Shown: positions 45,542 to 53,854 of the stretch, piece after piece | Layout of the letters: every line of letters begins with the position of its first letter | Numbering within the stretch: the stretch's first letter is position 1 | NCBI RefSeq assembly: GCF_900114045.1 | Contig: NZ_FORQ01000002.1 | Coordinates: forward strand, 372,001-436,000 | Reading direction: 5' to 3' | DNA length: 64,000 bases | DNA from: Kaistella treverensis | GTDB taxonomy: Bacteria; Bacteroidota; Bacteroidia; Flavobacteriales; Weeksellaceae | Program-made: the position numbers and the translations under genes | Notes under the pieces: generated by a model | Told to the model about the DNA's origin: nothing | What the model saw: only the letters and a program-made list of their open reading frames with translations | Databases searched by the model: none

Positions 45542-46611
45542 CGCAGAAATTCTAAAATTTTCCAACCTAAATCGTCTAATTTTTTCAATGCTTCCGCGAT
45601 GGCGACTGCTAAACCAATATTCAGCAAAAACATGATCGGTAAAAATGCGCCCCACGGCAGCTTGTCCTGAAGCGGAACAACAATGAAATAAATTAAAGAC
45701 GAACTCATGCCCTGCGCGAAATAATAAAAAATGGCATTTTTCCCGATGTAGGTGATGAAATTGTTTTTCTCGATTTTCAGGCGGTTGTACAAAACCAAAA
45801 GCGTGAGCAGCGAAAAACCCGACCAAAAAATATAGAGCAATTTGGGTGGAAATTTGGCTTTATTCATTCTTAAAAACAAATCTTTACCGAAATTCCAGAA
45901 GAGCAGAATTAAAATAAGGAATAAAATTCCGTAGAGAAAAGGAATCCATTTCGTGGGGATTTTTTTGCCTTTTAGCTGATTTGCCAGTAAAAATATTCCG
46001 AGGTATAATGCTACGTAACCAACTTGTCCGGTCGGATAATAATGGGGCAGTAAATTGAAAATCAGCGTCAACGCAAAGCAAATCGCGATAAACCAATTGA
46101 CGTGTTTTGAAAAAAATCTTAAGATTAAAACGCCAAAAACCGTCAGAATAAAATAGACTTTCAGATACCAAAAACTTCCCATTACCACTGGAAAAGTATC
46201 CGCATTGGTGTATTGGTGAAGATACCAGTTGCCGAGGTTTTGCCATTGTGGAACTGTGGAAATATTGTTCGGGACATATTTCGTTCCGAAGGTTGAATAG
46301 AAATTTTTCATCCAATCAAGGCCGAAAAAATTCAATCCGAAAACTTTAAAGAGATAATCCAGAAAAAAGAGAAAAGTCACGAAAATCATATAGGTGATCT
46401 GCAGTTTAAGCAGGCGATACAGGGTTTTTTCAACATTTCCGCCGGAGGTTAAACCGCTTAAAGCATAAAATAATGGAACATCAATGAGCAAAGACAGCAC
46501 GCGAACTTCAGTCGGCACATAATATTGCCCGGACCAAAACACGGTGTGGATGAAGATGATGGAAAGTGTGGCAAAACCTTTTGCAAAATCAATATAGAGA
46601 TCTCTTTTCAT
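45520..46611 (-). CDS. Acyltransferase family 3 membrane protein
   Basis: 363-residue inner-membrane protein with about ten hydrophobic segments. The N-terminal block RDLYIDFAKGFATLSIIFIHTVFW (about 3-26) contains the D and H of the acyltransferase-3 signature, and SGSFWYLKVYF-type WFL motif (GSFWYLKVYF, about 145-154) follows. Members O-acylate sugars of lipopolysaccharide, capsule or other envelope polymers; no sugar genes adjoin it, so the target is unknown. It is a monocistronic unit. Confidence 0.85.
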   Translation of the reverse strand: MKRDLYIDFAKGFATLSIIFIHTVFWSGQYYVPTEVRVLSLLIDVPLFYALSGLTSGGNVEKTLYRLLKLQITYMIFVTFLFFLDYLFKVFGLNFFGLDWMKNFYSTFGTKYVPNNISTVPQWQNLGNWYLHQYTNADTFPVVMGSFWYLKVYFILTVFGVLILRFFSKHVNWFIAICFALTLIFNLLPHYYPTGQVGYVALYLGIFLLANQLKGKKIPTKWIPFLYGILFLILILLFWNFGKDLFLRMNKAKFPPKLLYIFWSGFSLLTLLVLYNRLKIEKNNFITYIGKNAIFYYFAQGMSSSLIYFIVVPLQDKLPWGAFLPIMFLLNIGLAVAIAEALKKLDDLGWKILEFLRKKTASA

Positions 46612-46765
46612 AAGCGGTTAGTGAAAATCAAAAATACTTAAAAAAATGCCTATTTAGCCGGTTATTTTTTAAATGAGTTCAATTTTATTAAATCCGTTCA
46701 ACTCCCTGAAATTAAATCTGCTGCGAAATTTTTTGCTGCGTTGTGGATAAATCGAAATAATTTCT

Positions 46766-46773
46766 TATTTTTG
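46766..46773 (+). promoter_or_regulatory. Promoter -7 element of rplU-rpmA
   Basis: TATTTTTG followed by CACC, 32 bases before the rplU ATG. A GTTG at 46740-46743 may act at -33 (22-base spacing). Confidence 0.65.
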
Positions 46774-46805
46774 CACCTCGAATTAACTAACAAAATTTAT
46801 AAACA

Positions 46806-47219
46806 ATGTTTGCAATTGTAGAAATAGCAGGGCTTCAATACAAAGTTGAGCAAGACCAAAAGTTGTTTGTAAACCGTTTGAAAGGCGATAAAGGAGGAAA
46901 AGTTTCTTTCGATAAAGTTCTTTTAACTGTAAACGGTTCTACAACAATCGGCGCCCCAGCTGTAAGCGGTATCACTGTTGATGCTGAAATTCTTGATCAC
47001 GTAAAAGCTGATAAAGTTATCATTTTCAAGAAAAAAAGAAGAAAAGGCTACGAGAAGAAAAACGGTCACAGACAGTCTTTAACTCAAATCGTTATCACTG
47101 GTATTACCGGTTTTGATGACAACAAAAAAGAGAAAAAAGCTGCACCGAAAGCCAAAAAAGAAGCAGCAGCAACAGAGCCTGTAGCTACAGAAACCCAAAC
47201 CAGCGAAAGCGCTGAATAA
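46806..47219 (+). CDS. rplU: 50S ribosomal protein L21
   Basis: The first 103 residues are a standard L21 (MFAIVEIAGLQYKVEQDQ..., ending in the KKRRKGYEKKNGHRQSLTQI RNA-binding block). A further 34-residue tail rich in Lys, Ala, Glu and Thr follows (KKEKKAAPKAKKEAAATEP...). The tail resembles extensions of other Bacteroidota L21 proteins and is probably disordered. rpmA follows 26 bases later, the universal L21-L27 order. No ysxB-type L27 protease gene lies between them. Confidence 0.97.
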   Translation: MFAIVEIAGLQYKVEQDQKLFVNRLKGDKGGKVSFDKVLLTVNGSTTIGAPAVSGITVDAEILDHVKADKVIIFKKKRRKGYEKKNGHRQSLTQIVITGITGFDDNKKEKKAAPKAKKEAAATEPVATETQTSESAE

Positions 47220-47245
47220 TTTTAACCCAAAAACCTTAAAATAAA

Positions 47246-47503
47246 ATGGCACATAAGAAAGGAGTTGGTAGTTCCAAAAACGGTAGAGAATCGCATTCTA
47301 AAAGATTAGGTGTTAAGATTTTCGGAGGTCAGGAAGCTATTGCCGGTAACATTATCGTGAGACAAAGAGGTACACAACACCATCCTGGTGAAAACGTAGG
47401 AATGGGGAAAGACCATACTTTGCACGCGTTAGTTGATGGTAAAGTAGTTTTCAGAAAGAAAGCAAACGACAGATCATTTGTATCTATTGAACCGAACGCT
47501 TAA
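47246..47503 (+). CDS. rpmA: 50S ribosomal protein L27
   Basis: 85 residues starting [20 protein letters not shown], with the family core [36 protein letters not shown]. The N-terminus begins directly with AHKK, so it lacks the cleaved extension seen in Firmicutes and fits the absence of the L27 protease. The N-terminal tail reaches the peptidyl transferase centre. It ends the two-gene operon before a strong terminator. Confidence 0.97.
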   Translation: MAHKKGVGSSKNGRESHSKRLGVKIFGGQEAIAGNIIVRQRGTQHHPGENVGMGKDHTLHALVDGKVVFRKKANDRSFVSIEPNA

Positions 47504-47523
47504 CAAAAAGTGTTTTAAAATAT

Positions 47524-47557
47524 AAAAAATCCCAATCGCAAGATTGGGATTTTTTTG
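47524..47557. terminator. Bidirectional terminator between rpmA and thiL
   Basis: AAAAAATCCCAATC / GATTGGGATTTTTT with a four-base loop GCAA, and A and T runs on both sides. Confidence 0.9.
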
Positions 47558-47579
47558 GCTGCTAAAATGGGCTTTTTTT

Positions 47580-48638
47580 CTATTTTCCGCGATTAAGGAA
47601 AGCATCCCAGCCCTGTGCGTTTAGCGCAATTAATTCATTACTTCCGCGCGCCACCAGGAAATTTCCCTGATCTAAATCTACCGCGTGACCAATCACCGTG
47701 AAATCCGGGTGGTTTTTGATCTTCTCAAAATCATTCGGTGAAATGGTGAAAAGCAATTCGTAATCTTCACCGCCGCTTAATGCGCACATGATGGGATTTA
47801 AATTTAATTCTTCCGCCGTAGAAATTGTCAAAGAATCCATCGGAACTTTTTCCTCATAAATCCGGAAACCAACTTTACTTTGATCCGATAAATGCAAAGT
47901 TTCCGAGGACAAACCATCTGAAATATCAATCATGGAAGTCGGCTTAATGTCTAGCTCTTCCAAATTTTTTTTAATGTCAGTCCGCGCTTCAGGCTTCAGC
48001 TGTCTTTCCAGAATATAATCGTAACCTTCCATTTCCGGCTGCATATTCGGATTTGCTAAAAACACCGAATGTTCACGTTCCAAAATCTGCAAGCCCATGT
48101 ATGCGCCGCCCAAATCGCCGGTGACAACCAGCAAATCATTAACTTTTGCGCCACTTCGGGTTACTATTTTTTCAGAAACTTCCAGACCAACAGCCGTAAT
48201 ATTGATAATTAAACCTGAAGTTGAACTTGTGGTGTCGCCACCAACTAAATCTACATTATAATGTTTACACGCCAGCGAAATTCCGGCGTAGATTTCCTCC
48301 AAAGCTTCCACCGGAAAACGGTTTGAAGCTGCAATTGCGACCAAAATCTGTGTCGGTTTTGCGTTCATCGCTGCAATATCGCTGAGGTTCACCACGACGG
48401 CTTTATAACCTAAATGTTTCAGCGGCACATAACCGAGATTAAAATGTACACCTTCCGCTAAAATATCCGTGGTCAAAACCACTTTTTGGTTTTCCGGATT
48501 AATCACCGCAGCGTCATCACCGATAGAAATTTCAGTGGATGTATTTTTAAAACTAAAGTTTTCTGTGAGGTGTTTGATCAGTCCAAATTCTCCATAAGCG
48601 GAAATTGGCGTAAGATCCAGATTTTTATCTTCCAGCAT
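47580..48638 (-). CDS. thiL: Thiamine-monophosphate kinase
   Basis: ATP-dependent kinase that makes thiamine diphosphate from thiamine monophosphate. The 352 residues have the PurM-like layout: SIGDDAAVI (magnesium and substrate aspartates, about 40-48), LSDIAAMNAKPTQ (about 84-96), VGGDTTSSTSGLIINIT (about 130-146), VTGDLGGAYMGL and MIDISDGLSSETLHL. The C-terminal ALSGGEDYELLFT is intact. The thioesterase gene is 36 bases upstream on the same strand and probably shares its transcript. The product feeds ThDP enzymes such as MenD in this window. Confidence 0.94.
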   Translation of the reverse strand: MLEDKNLDLTPISAYGEFGLIKHLTENFSFKNTSTEISIGDDAAVINPENQKVVLTTDILAEGVHFNLGYVPLKHLGYKAVVVNLSDIAAMNAKPTQILVAIAASNRFPVEALEEIYAGISLACKHYNVDLVGGDTTSSTSGLIINITAVGLEVSEKIVTRSGAKVNDLLVVTGDLGGAYMGLQILEREHSVFLANPNMQPEMEGYDYILERQLKPEARTDIKKNLEELDIKPTSMIDISDGLSSETLHLSDQSKVGFRIYEEKVPMDSLTISTAEELNLNPIMCALSGGEDYELLFTISPNDFEKIKNHPDFTVIGHAVDLDQGNFLVARGSNELIALNAQGWDAFLNRGK

Positions 48639-48674
48639 AATTTTTTTTATTTTTATTTTCAGAAAAATTGGCCG

Positions 48675-49214
48675 CTATTCGGGTGTTTTTTCGTCATTTT
48701 TCTTTTTCCAGGTAAAAGTTCCGTGCTTATGAAAAGGCTCAATATTTTCCGGTTTAAACGGCAAACTTTTCAAATCTGCACTCGTAAGCATGGTTACATT
48801 TTCGCTTTTAAATTCTTCCAGAACTTCCAGGATATCATCCGGCGGTGTGGTAGATTTTCTCAGCATCGTGTCGATCCAAACGCCGGTGGCTTCCGCGGTG
48901 GCGCAATGCGTGCCGTCTGGCAGATAAAATTTATGTACAAACTGGTAAATGCTTGCATCTTCCGACATGCCGGAAATTTCTGCGGTTACAAAAACCGTTT
49001 GATCCGCATAAATTTCTTTGAAAAACGAATACCGTTCATGCAGAATTACCGGACCGATTCCCCAGTAACTCAGCTCTTTAAGGCCCATTTTGTGCGTGCG
49101 CATAAAAGCCATACGCGTTTGCGCGCAATATTCTACGTAAGAAGAATTGGCGAGATGCTTATTTGCGTCGATGTCGCTCCAGCGAACCTCAAATTTATAA
49201 TGAAAATCAGACAT
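48675..49214 (-). CDS. Acyl-CoA thioesterase, YbgC/hot-dog fold family
   Basis: 179 residues from the ATG at 49212-49214 (MSDFHYKFEVRW). The hot-dog signature RWSDIDANKHLANSSYVEY (about 11-29) carries the catalytic-type aspartate and the NKH segment of 4-hydroxybenzoyl-CoA/YbgC thioesterases. FVHKFYLPDGTHCATAEATGVWID forms later strands. The family hydrolyses acyl-CoA; chain preference cannot be read here. An in-frame start further up (49286) would extend the protein into the GC-rich element and is rejected. Confidence 0.85.
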   Translation of the reverse strand: MSDFHYKFEVRWSDIDANKHLANSSYVEYCAQTRMAFMRTHKMGLKELSYWGIGPVILHERYSFFKEIYADQTVFVTAEISGMSEDASIYQFVHKFYLPDGTHCATAEATGVWIDTMLRKSTTPPDDILEVLEEFKSENVTMLTSADLKSLPFKPENIEPFHKHGTFTWKKKNDEKTPE

Positions 49215-49233
49215 ATTTTTATGAATTTTTTTT

Positions 49234-49320
49234 GGGCGCCTCGTTCCGTCTTCCGTTCCGTCTTCCGCCGCGGCGGAGAGCTCCACTCAAGCCGGGGCGC
49301 GGGCTGCGTATCGAAACCCG
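49234..49320. repeat. Second GC-rich intergenic element
   Basis: GC-rich stretch unlike its surroundings. It holds a perfect tandem pair of CGTTCCGTCTTC (49242-49253 and 49254-49265), a 12-base palindrome CCGCCGCGGCGG (49265-49276) and TCCACT-N5-CGGGG (49282-49297). The last signature, with identical spacing, is shared with the element at 41045-41131. No credible reading frame. Confidence 0.55.
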
Positions 49321-49371
49321 GTTATTTTATAATTCCCAAAATTAAGCAATAATGATGGGTTAGAAAAATGG

Positions 49372-49379
49372 TATTTTTG
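49372..49379 (+). promoter_or_regulatory. Promoter -7 element of the BaiN-type flavoprotein gene
   Basis: TATTTTTG followed by CACC, 54 bases before the ATG at 49434. Its position rules out the longer reading frame that would start at 49368. Confidence 0.65.
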
Positions 49380-49433
49380 CACCAAATAAGGCCGAATTTT
49401 TATTTCAGGCTTTCAGATTCTAACGGTTATTTT

Positions 49434-50639
49434 ATGGAAAAAAAGCAAATCATCATTATCGGCGGTGGCGCAGCAGGATTTTTCTGTGCGGCAAACCTCG
49501 ATGAAACCAAATTTAAAGTAACCATTTTAGAACAGAATTCTGATGTTTTGCAAAAGGTGAAAATTTCGGGTGGCGGCCGCTGCAATGTTGCGCACGCCCG
49601 CTTCGATCCGCGCGAATTGGTTAATTTTTATCCGCGCGGAAATAAAGAATTGCTCAGCGTTTTTCATAAATTTCAACCTGGCGACACTATGGAATGGTTT
49701 GAAAACCGAAATGTTCCCTTAAAAATCGAAGCTGATAACCGTATTTTTCCGGAAAGCAATTCTTCGCAAACTGTTATTAATGCAATGGTGAACGAAGTTC
49801 AGAAAAAAGGTTTTGAAGTACGTACCAAATCCGTTGTCCTCGACATCGAAAAAGATGAAAACCAATATTTGGTAACGACAAACACAGAAAAATATGCCGC
49901 TGATTACGTGATTTTTACCACCGGAAGTTCTCCAAAATCTTTAAAATTACTTCAAAATCTCGGTCATAAAATCGTGGATTTGGTACCGTCGCTTTTCACG
50001 TTCAACATCAAAAATGAAACTTTAAAGGATTTGATGGGAACCAGTTTCGCAAATGCCGAAGTGTCGATTCCGCAGCTGAAAATGGAAGAATCTGGTCCGA
50101 TGCTGATTACACACTGGGGACTTTCCGGTCCGGCGATTTTGAAAATTTCCGCGTGGAAGGCGCGCGAATTAGCAGATTTGAAATATAAATTTGAAATCGT
50201 GGTGAATTTTTTAGGTCTTGAAAAGGAAACAGCGGAAGAAATCATCGTCAACTTCAAAAAAGAAAATCCAAAAAAGAACATCGGAAGCTCGAAAATTTTC
50301 GACATCACCACCCGCTTCTTCCACCGCATTTTGTGGCTTTCAAAAATTGATTTGAATAAAAATATTTCCCAAATTTCCGCGGCTGAACTGGCAAAAATTT
50401 TAGAAAATCTCTGTGAGAACAAAATGCAGGTTACCGGAAAGTCAACTTATAAGGATGAATTTGTCGCCGCGGGCGGCGTGCAGCTGAAAGAAATCAACTT
50501 CAAAACAATGGAATCTAAAATTCTTCCCAATTTTTTTATCGCCGGTGAGGTTTTAAATATTGATGCAGTAACAGGCGGCTTCAATTTTCAGGCGTGTTGG
50601 AGCGAAAGTTGGCTGATTTCCAAGGCTTTAAATCTTTAA
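49434..50639 (+). CDS. BaiN/HI0933 family FAD-dependent oxidoreductase
   Basis: 401 residues. The N-terminal FAD-binding loop is IIIIGGGAAGFFCA (about 5-18), followed by KISGGGRCNVAHA (about 42-54), the hallmark of the HI0933/YhiN family. Other blocks are ADNRIFPESNSSQTV, FTTGSSPKSL, LITHWGLSGPAILKIS and the end GEVLNIDAVTGGFNFQACWSE. Members include bile-acid-modifying BaiN, but most have no known substrate. It stands alone with its own promoter. Confidence 0.9.
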   Translation: MEKKQIIIIGGGAAGFFCAANLDETKFKVTILEQNSDVLQKVKISGGGRCNVAHARFDPRELVNFYPRGNKELLSVFHKFQPGDTMEWFENRNVPLKIEADNRIFPESNSSQTVINAMVNEVQKKGFEVRTKSVVLDIEKDENQYLVTTNTEKYAADYVIFTTGSSPKSLKLLQNLGHKIVDLVPSLFTFNIKNETLKDLMGTSFANAEVSIPQLKMEESGPMLITHWGLSGPAILKISAWKARELADLKYKFEIVVNFLGLEKETAEEIIVNFKKENPKKNIGSSKIFDITTRFFHRILWLSKIDLNKNISQISAAELAKILENLCENKMQVTGKSTYKDEFVAAGGVQLKEINFKTMESKILPNFFIAGEVLNIDAVTGGFNFQACWSESWLISKALNL

Positions 50640-50664
50640 TACAAATTTAACATAATGTTGCATT

Positions 50665-50693
50665 TTTGGTAAGATTTTTATTTCTTAGATTTG
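50665..50693 (+). promoter_or_regulatory. Full promoter (-33 and -7) of the small lipoprotein gene
   Basis: TTTG at 50665-50668, 17 bases, then TAGATTTG at 50686-50693. This is the most complete Bacteroidota-type promoter in the window, 17 bases before the ATG at 50711. Confidence 0.75.
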
Positions 50694-50710
50694 CAAAAAA
50701 TATTTTTAAA

Positions 50711-51028
50711 ATGAGAAAATTACTTCCAATATTTTTATTTCTAACGTTTTTAACGTCATGTCAAACCTTGGTGGTAACACCGCAACACCCAATGAGAACC
50801 AATTCTTTGGAGCTTTACAATACGTACCGGGTGCAAACCGCGAATGAGGGAACAAGGAAAGTAAAAGTCCTGAAACAGGATCAAGAAAAAATTTATGGCA
50901 AGCTGAAATCTGGAGAAGATGTGGTAATCAACAAATCTGATGTTCGCACCGTGCGAAAAACAGATGTTTTGACTTCGCTTCTTGTTGGTGCCGCGGCAGT
51001 TGCTGCCGTTGTTTTTGTGCCGATATAA
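50711..51028 (+). CDS. Small lipoprotein of unknown function
   Basis: 105 residues from the ATG at 50711 (MRKLLPIFLF). The lipoprotein signal ends at FLTSC. The mature part has a charged beta-rich core (NTYRVQTANEGTRKVKVLKQDQEKIYGKLKSGEDVVINKSDVRTVRK) and finishes with a hydrophobic, Ala- and Val-rich segment (LLVGAAAVAAVVFVPI) that could insert in a membrane. The core resembles small SH3-like proteins but I do not recognise a family. Terminated directly after the stop. Confidence 0.75.
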   Translation: MRKLLPIFLFLTFLTSCQTLVVTPQHPMRTNSLELYNTYRVQTANEGTRKVKVLKQDQEKIYGKLKSGEDVVINKSDVRTVRKTDVLTSLLVGAAAVAAVVFVPI

Positions 51029-51046
51029 CCACAATTTTTAGAAAAT

Positions 51047-51077
51047 AAAAGGAGCATTGAAAAATGCTCCTTTTTTT
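51047..51077. terminator. Terminator between the lipoprotein and antiporter genes
   Basis: AAAAGGAGCAT / ATGCTCCTTTT stem with a short loop and T run. It reaches the last base of the convergent antiporter gene. Confidence 0.85.
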
Positions 51078-53205
51078 ATTTGAAAAGCCGGCCAACTATT
51101 TTACCAATCTCCACGAAGTCCTTCGCGTTGGCAATGTCCCGAGTATCTTTCCGGTAATCTTCAGCTTTTGGAAGCGATGGATAAATGAGCAGGAAATTAC
51201 GTTCGCGGAAATGGTCATTGAGGTAATCCGGCAAACGTTGCATTTGCGGGAGATAGGAAACCATATTGCGCTTCGCCATTATCATTATTAAACCATCGTT
51301 GTGTTTCATTTTTTCAAAAACCTTTTTAATTTCAAACCAGTTGTTGAAAATAATGAAACTTGCTTCGATGTTCGCCCGTTGCCGGATTTTTTCAATCACC
51401 GCGATGGTTTCATCGGTTCCGTAGAAATCTATTTTCGAACCGGAATTTCGAGCAATATTCCACACTTTTAATAGTGAATGGAAAAAAGTCGGCTCTTTTT
51501 CGGCATTTTTTGGCAAAATAACAAAATACCGCTGGATGGTCGACGCCGGCTGAATCGCCTGATAAACCAATACATTTGCGGTTTTATTATTCAAATATCC
51601 GCTATACAGATTATATACAAAACTCGGTGAAAAGCCTTTTTTGCCCGAAATACCAATCAATAAATCGGTAATGTCATATTCTTTAATCACATTTGAAATT
51701 CCGGAAATTACATCGGTGTCATAGCGCGTAAGCGGCGTAATTTTAATATCCGTTGCGGCACCGCCCTGTACAGCTAATTCAAGAATTTTTTCGGCGTTTT
51801 TCTTGGAAGAGTCGTTTTTTTCTTCGTTAATAATATTTAAAGCAAAAACATTTTCGGCGGTGCTTTTGGAACGGATCAATAACGCAAGATTGGTCATGGG
51901 TTCTACCGTTTCTATTTCGTTGATCGCCATTAAAATATTTTCGGTTTCAGGATTGGTTTCATCCATCGTGTCTTCGTTGTCCTGTTGCACGATTTCTTCA
52001 GCATTTTTCTGCGTCACAAACGACGAAATTGTACACGAAACCAAAATCAGCAGGATACTTCCGTTCAGAATACTTTCATCAAGCAAACGGATGGGTTCGC
52101 CCAGGTCCGTTTCACCAATGATAATATTATAACCAACCGTAACCGTTGCTAAAGTTGCCGCCGCTGAAGCCGAGCTTAAACCGAAAATAATACCGCCTTC
52201 CGCCTTGGAATAGGAAAAGGTTTTCTGCGTAGCTACCGAAGCCAGATATTTCCCACCAATGGAAATGATCATCATTAAAATGGCCACTTTTATGGTTTCA
52301 AAATCTTTGAAGAAAACCGTAAAATCGATGAGCATCCCAACGCTGATCAAAAAGAAAGGAATAAAAATCGCGTTCCCCACAAATTCCACACGGTTCATTA
52401 AAGATGAAGTATGCGGAATTAATTTATTCAGCGCCAAACCTGCGAGGAAAGCACCAATAATGGCTTCAATACCCGCGAGCTCTGCTAATAGCGCCGCGAA
52501 GTAAATCATGACAAGCACGAAAATATATTGCGAAATCTTGTCGCTGACTTTCTTGAAAAACCAGCGCGCTATAATAGGAAATCCGACTAAAACAGCGACT
52601 GCGAAAAGTATAATTCCGACTGAAAGTTTTGTCCAGAAAGCTGCATTTACCTGCCCGGTAGTCATCCCAACGACAACTGCTAAAACAAGAAGCGCGGCAA
52701 TGTCGGTGATCACGGTTCCGCCAACTGTAATATTTACCGCGCGATTTTTTACGACACCCAATTTGCTAACAAGTGGGTAGGAAATTAAAGTGTGCGAAGA
52801 AAATAAACTCGCAAACAAAAATGAAGTCAGCCAGTTAAAATCTAAGATATAGTGGGCAGCCACAATACCCATTATAAACGGAATTACAAAAGTATAAGCA
52901 CCAAAACCCATACTTTTCCACTTGTTTTTTTTGAATTCAGCCATGTCTATTTCCAGCCCGGCCAAAAACATGATATAAAGCAATCCCGTGGTGCCTGTAA
53001 CCACAATGCTGCTGTCGCGCGTAAGTACATTAAAACCGTTCGGTCCAACTGCGGCGCCGGCGATAATTAAACCCAGAAGATGCGGAACTTTAATTTTATT
53101 GAGAAGAAGCGGCGCGGAAAGAATAATAATTAAAACCACCAAAAACTTCAGTACAGGATCTTCCAGCGGAAGATCAAACTGCGAGACTGTTAACATTATA
53201 AACAT
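51076..53205 (-). CDS. CPA2 family cation/proton antiporter with C-terminal universal-stress-like region
   Basis: 709 residues from the ATG at 53203-53205. The first 395 or so form about twelve membrane segments of the Kef/NapA type. Typical blocks are PHLLGLIIAGAAVGPNGF, LAGLEIDMAEFKKNKWK and IEAIIGAFLAGLALNKLIP. The following segment (about 400-440) is acidic and charged. The remainder (about 440-705) reads as tandem universal-stress-protein-like domains (ILMAINEIETVEPMTNLALLIRS..., LLIGISGKKGFSPSF). It probably exchanges sodium or potassium for protons and is gated by the cytosolic domain. Only one base separates its start from the stop of the upstream lipoprotein gene. Confidence 0.87.
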   Translation of the reverse strand: MFIMLTVSQFDLPLEDPVLKFLVVLIIILSAPLLLNKIKVPHLLGLIIAGAAVGPNGFNVLTRDSSIVVTGTTGLLYIMFLAGLEIDMAEFKKNKWKSMGFGAYTFVIPFIMGIVAAHYILDFNWLTSFLFASLFSSHTLISYPLVSKLGVVKNRAVNITVGGTVITDIAALLVLAVVVGMTTGQVNAAFWTKLSVGIILFAVAVLVGFPIIARWFFKKVSDKISQYIFVLVMIYFAALLAELAGIEAIIGAFLAGLALNKLIPHTSSLMNRVEFVGNAIFIPFFLISVGMLIDFTVFFKDFETIKVAILMMIISIGGKYLASVATQKTFSYSKAEGGIIFGLSSASAAATLATVTVGYNIIIGETDLGEPIRLLDESILNGSILLILVSCTISSFVTQKNAEEIVQQDNEDTMDETNPETENILMAINEIETVEPMTNLALLIRSKSTAENVFALNIINEEKNDSSKKNAEKILELAVQGGAATDIKITPLTRYDTDVISGISNVIKEYDITDLLIGISGKKGFSPSFVYNLYSGYLNNKTANVLVYQAIQPASTIQRYFVILPKNAEKEPTFFHSLLKVWNIARNSGSKIDFYGTDETIAVIEKIRQRANIEASFIIFNNWFEIKKVFEKMKHNDGLIMIMAKRNMVSYLPQMQRLPDYLNDHFRERNFLLIYPSLPKAEDYRKDTRDIANAKDFVEIGKIVGRLFK

Positions 53206-53206
53206 C

Positions 53207-53764
53207 TTAGTTTTTGATTTTTTCCAGTTCAACAGAAAATTTCGAAACGCAGTCTTTACCTGTGAGCTCGCGGTTTCCTTTAATGCGGTCGGTAATTTCA
53301 GCCGGAACCTGCAAGGTGATTTCGGATTTGTTAGGACTGGTAGTGTTGTTGAGGGAACTCATCTTTATTTCCGAGCCGGTAAATTTCGCAGTGTAGATAT
53401 GCTCACTACCACTTTTATTAATGATGATTACCTGCTGCGCTGAGATTATCCACGTATCATTACGTTGGTCACCAATGACGTGTTCCGCACAACTGGATTC
53501 TGTGCATACCATTTTTCCGTTCCATTTTCCGAGAATATTTTGCGGTAATAAAGTAGCCGCTATAGTATCAGCCGTGTTTTCAGCGTTTTCTAAGCTGTCG
53601 CGCAATGCCAGTAAAATTTCGTAATCCTGCTTTTTTACAGCAAATTCCGTTTCGCGCAGCAGGAGATTTTTTTCGCGCTCTTTCAGCTGATTTTCTTTTT
53701 TAGAATCGTCGCAGGAACTTAGGGAAAACCCAAAAAAAAGCAGAAATAGCAGGGAAAATTTCAT
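53207..53764 (-). CDS. Lipoprotein of unknown function upstream of the antiporter
   Basis: 185 residues. The signal ends at SLSSC, followed by a charged region (about 22-55, DDSKKENQLKEREKNLLLRETEFAVKKQ written in short repeats of Lys and Glu) that is likely coiled coil. The C-terminal two thirds have a lipocalin-like strand pattern (LGKWNGKMVCTESSC...NDTWIISAQQVIIIN...HIYTAKFTG). Two further cysteines in VCTESSC could form a disulfide. Not a family I can name. It is translationally coupled to the antiporter by a one-base gap, which suggests a joint role. Confidence 0.75.
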   Translation of the reverse strand: MKFSLLFLLFFGFSLSSCDDSKKENQLKEREKNLLLRETEFAVKKQDYEILLALRDSLENAENTADTIAATLLPQNILGKWNGKMVCTESSCAEHVIGDQRNDTWIISAQQVIIINKSGSEHIYTAKFTGSEIKMSSLNNTTSPNKSEITLQVPAEITDRIKGNRELTGKDCVSKFSVELEKIKN

Positions 53765-53854
53765 CTGAAAGTGTTTTTAAAGTTTTCTAAAATTATAAAA
53801 ATAAATCCGGAATTAAAAATCCCGGAATTTTTCAGCTGCTATTTTTGAAATATT

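Noticed and set aside
48486-49352. 288-residue frame on the plus strand
   Set aside because: Runs antisense through thiL and the thioesterase gene, which both have clear family motifs; translation is Phe/Arg-rich noise.
49368-49433. Upstream start for the BaiN-type flavoprotein
   Set aside because: The TATTTTTG promoter lies within this extension, and the FAD-binding loop sits at the expected distance from the later ATG.
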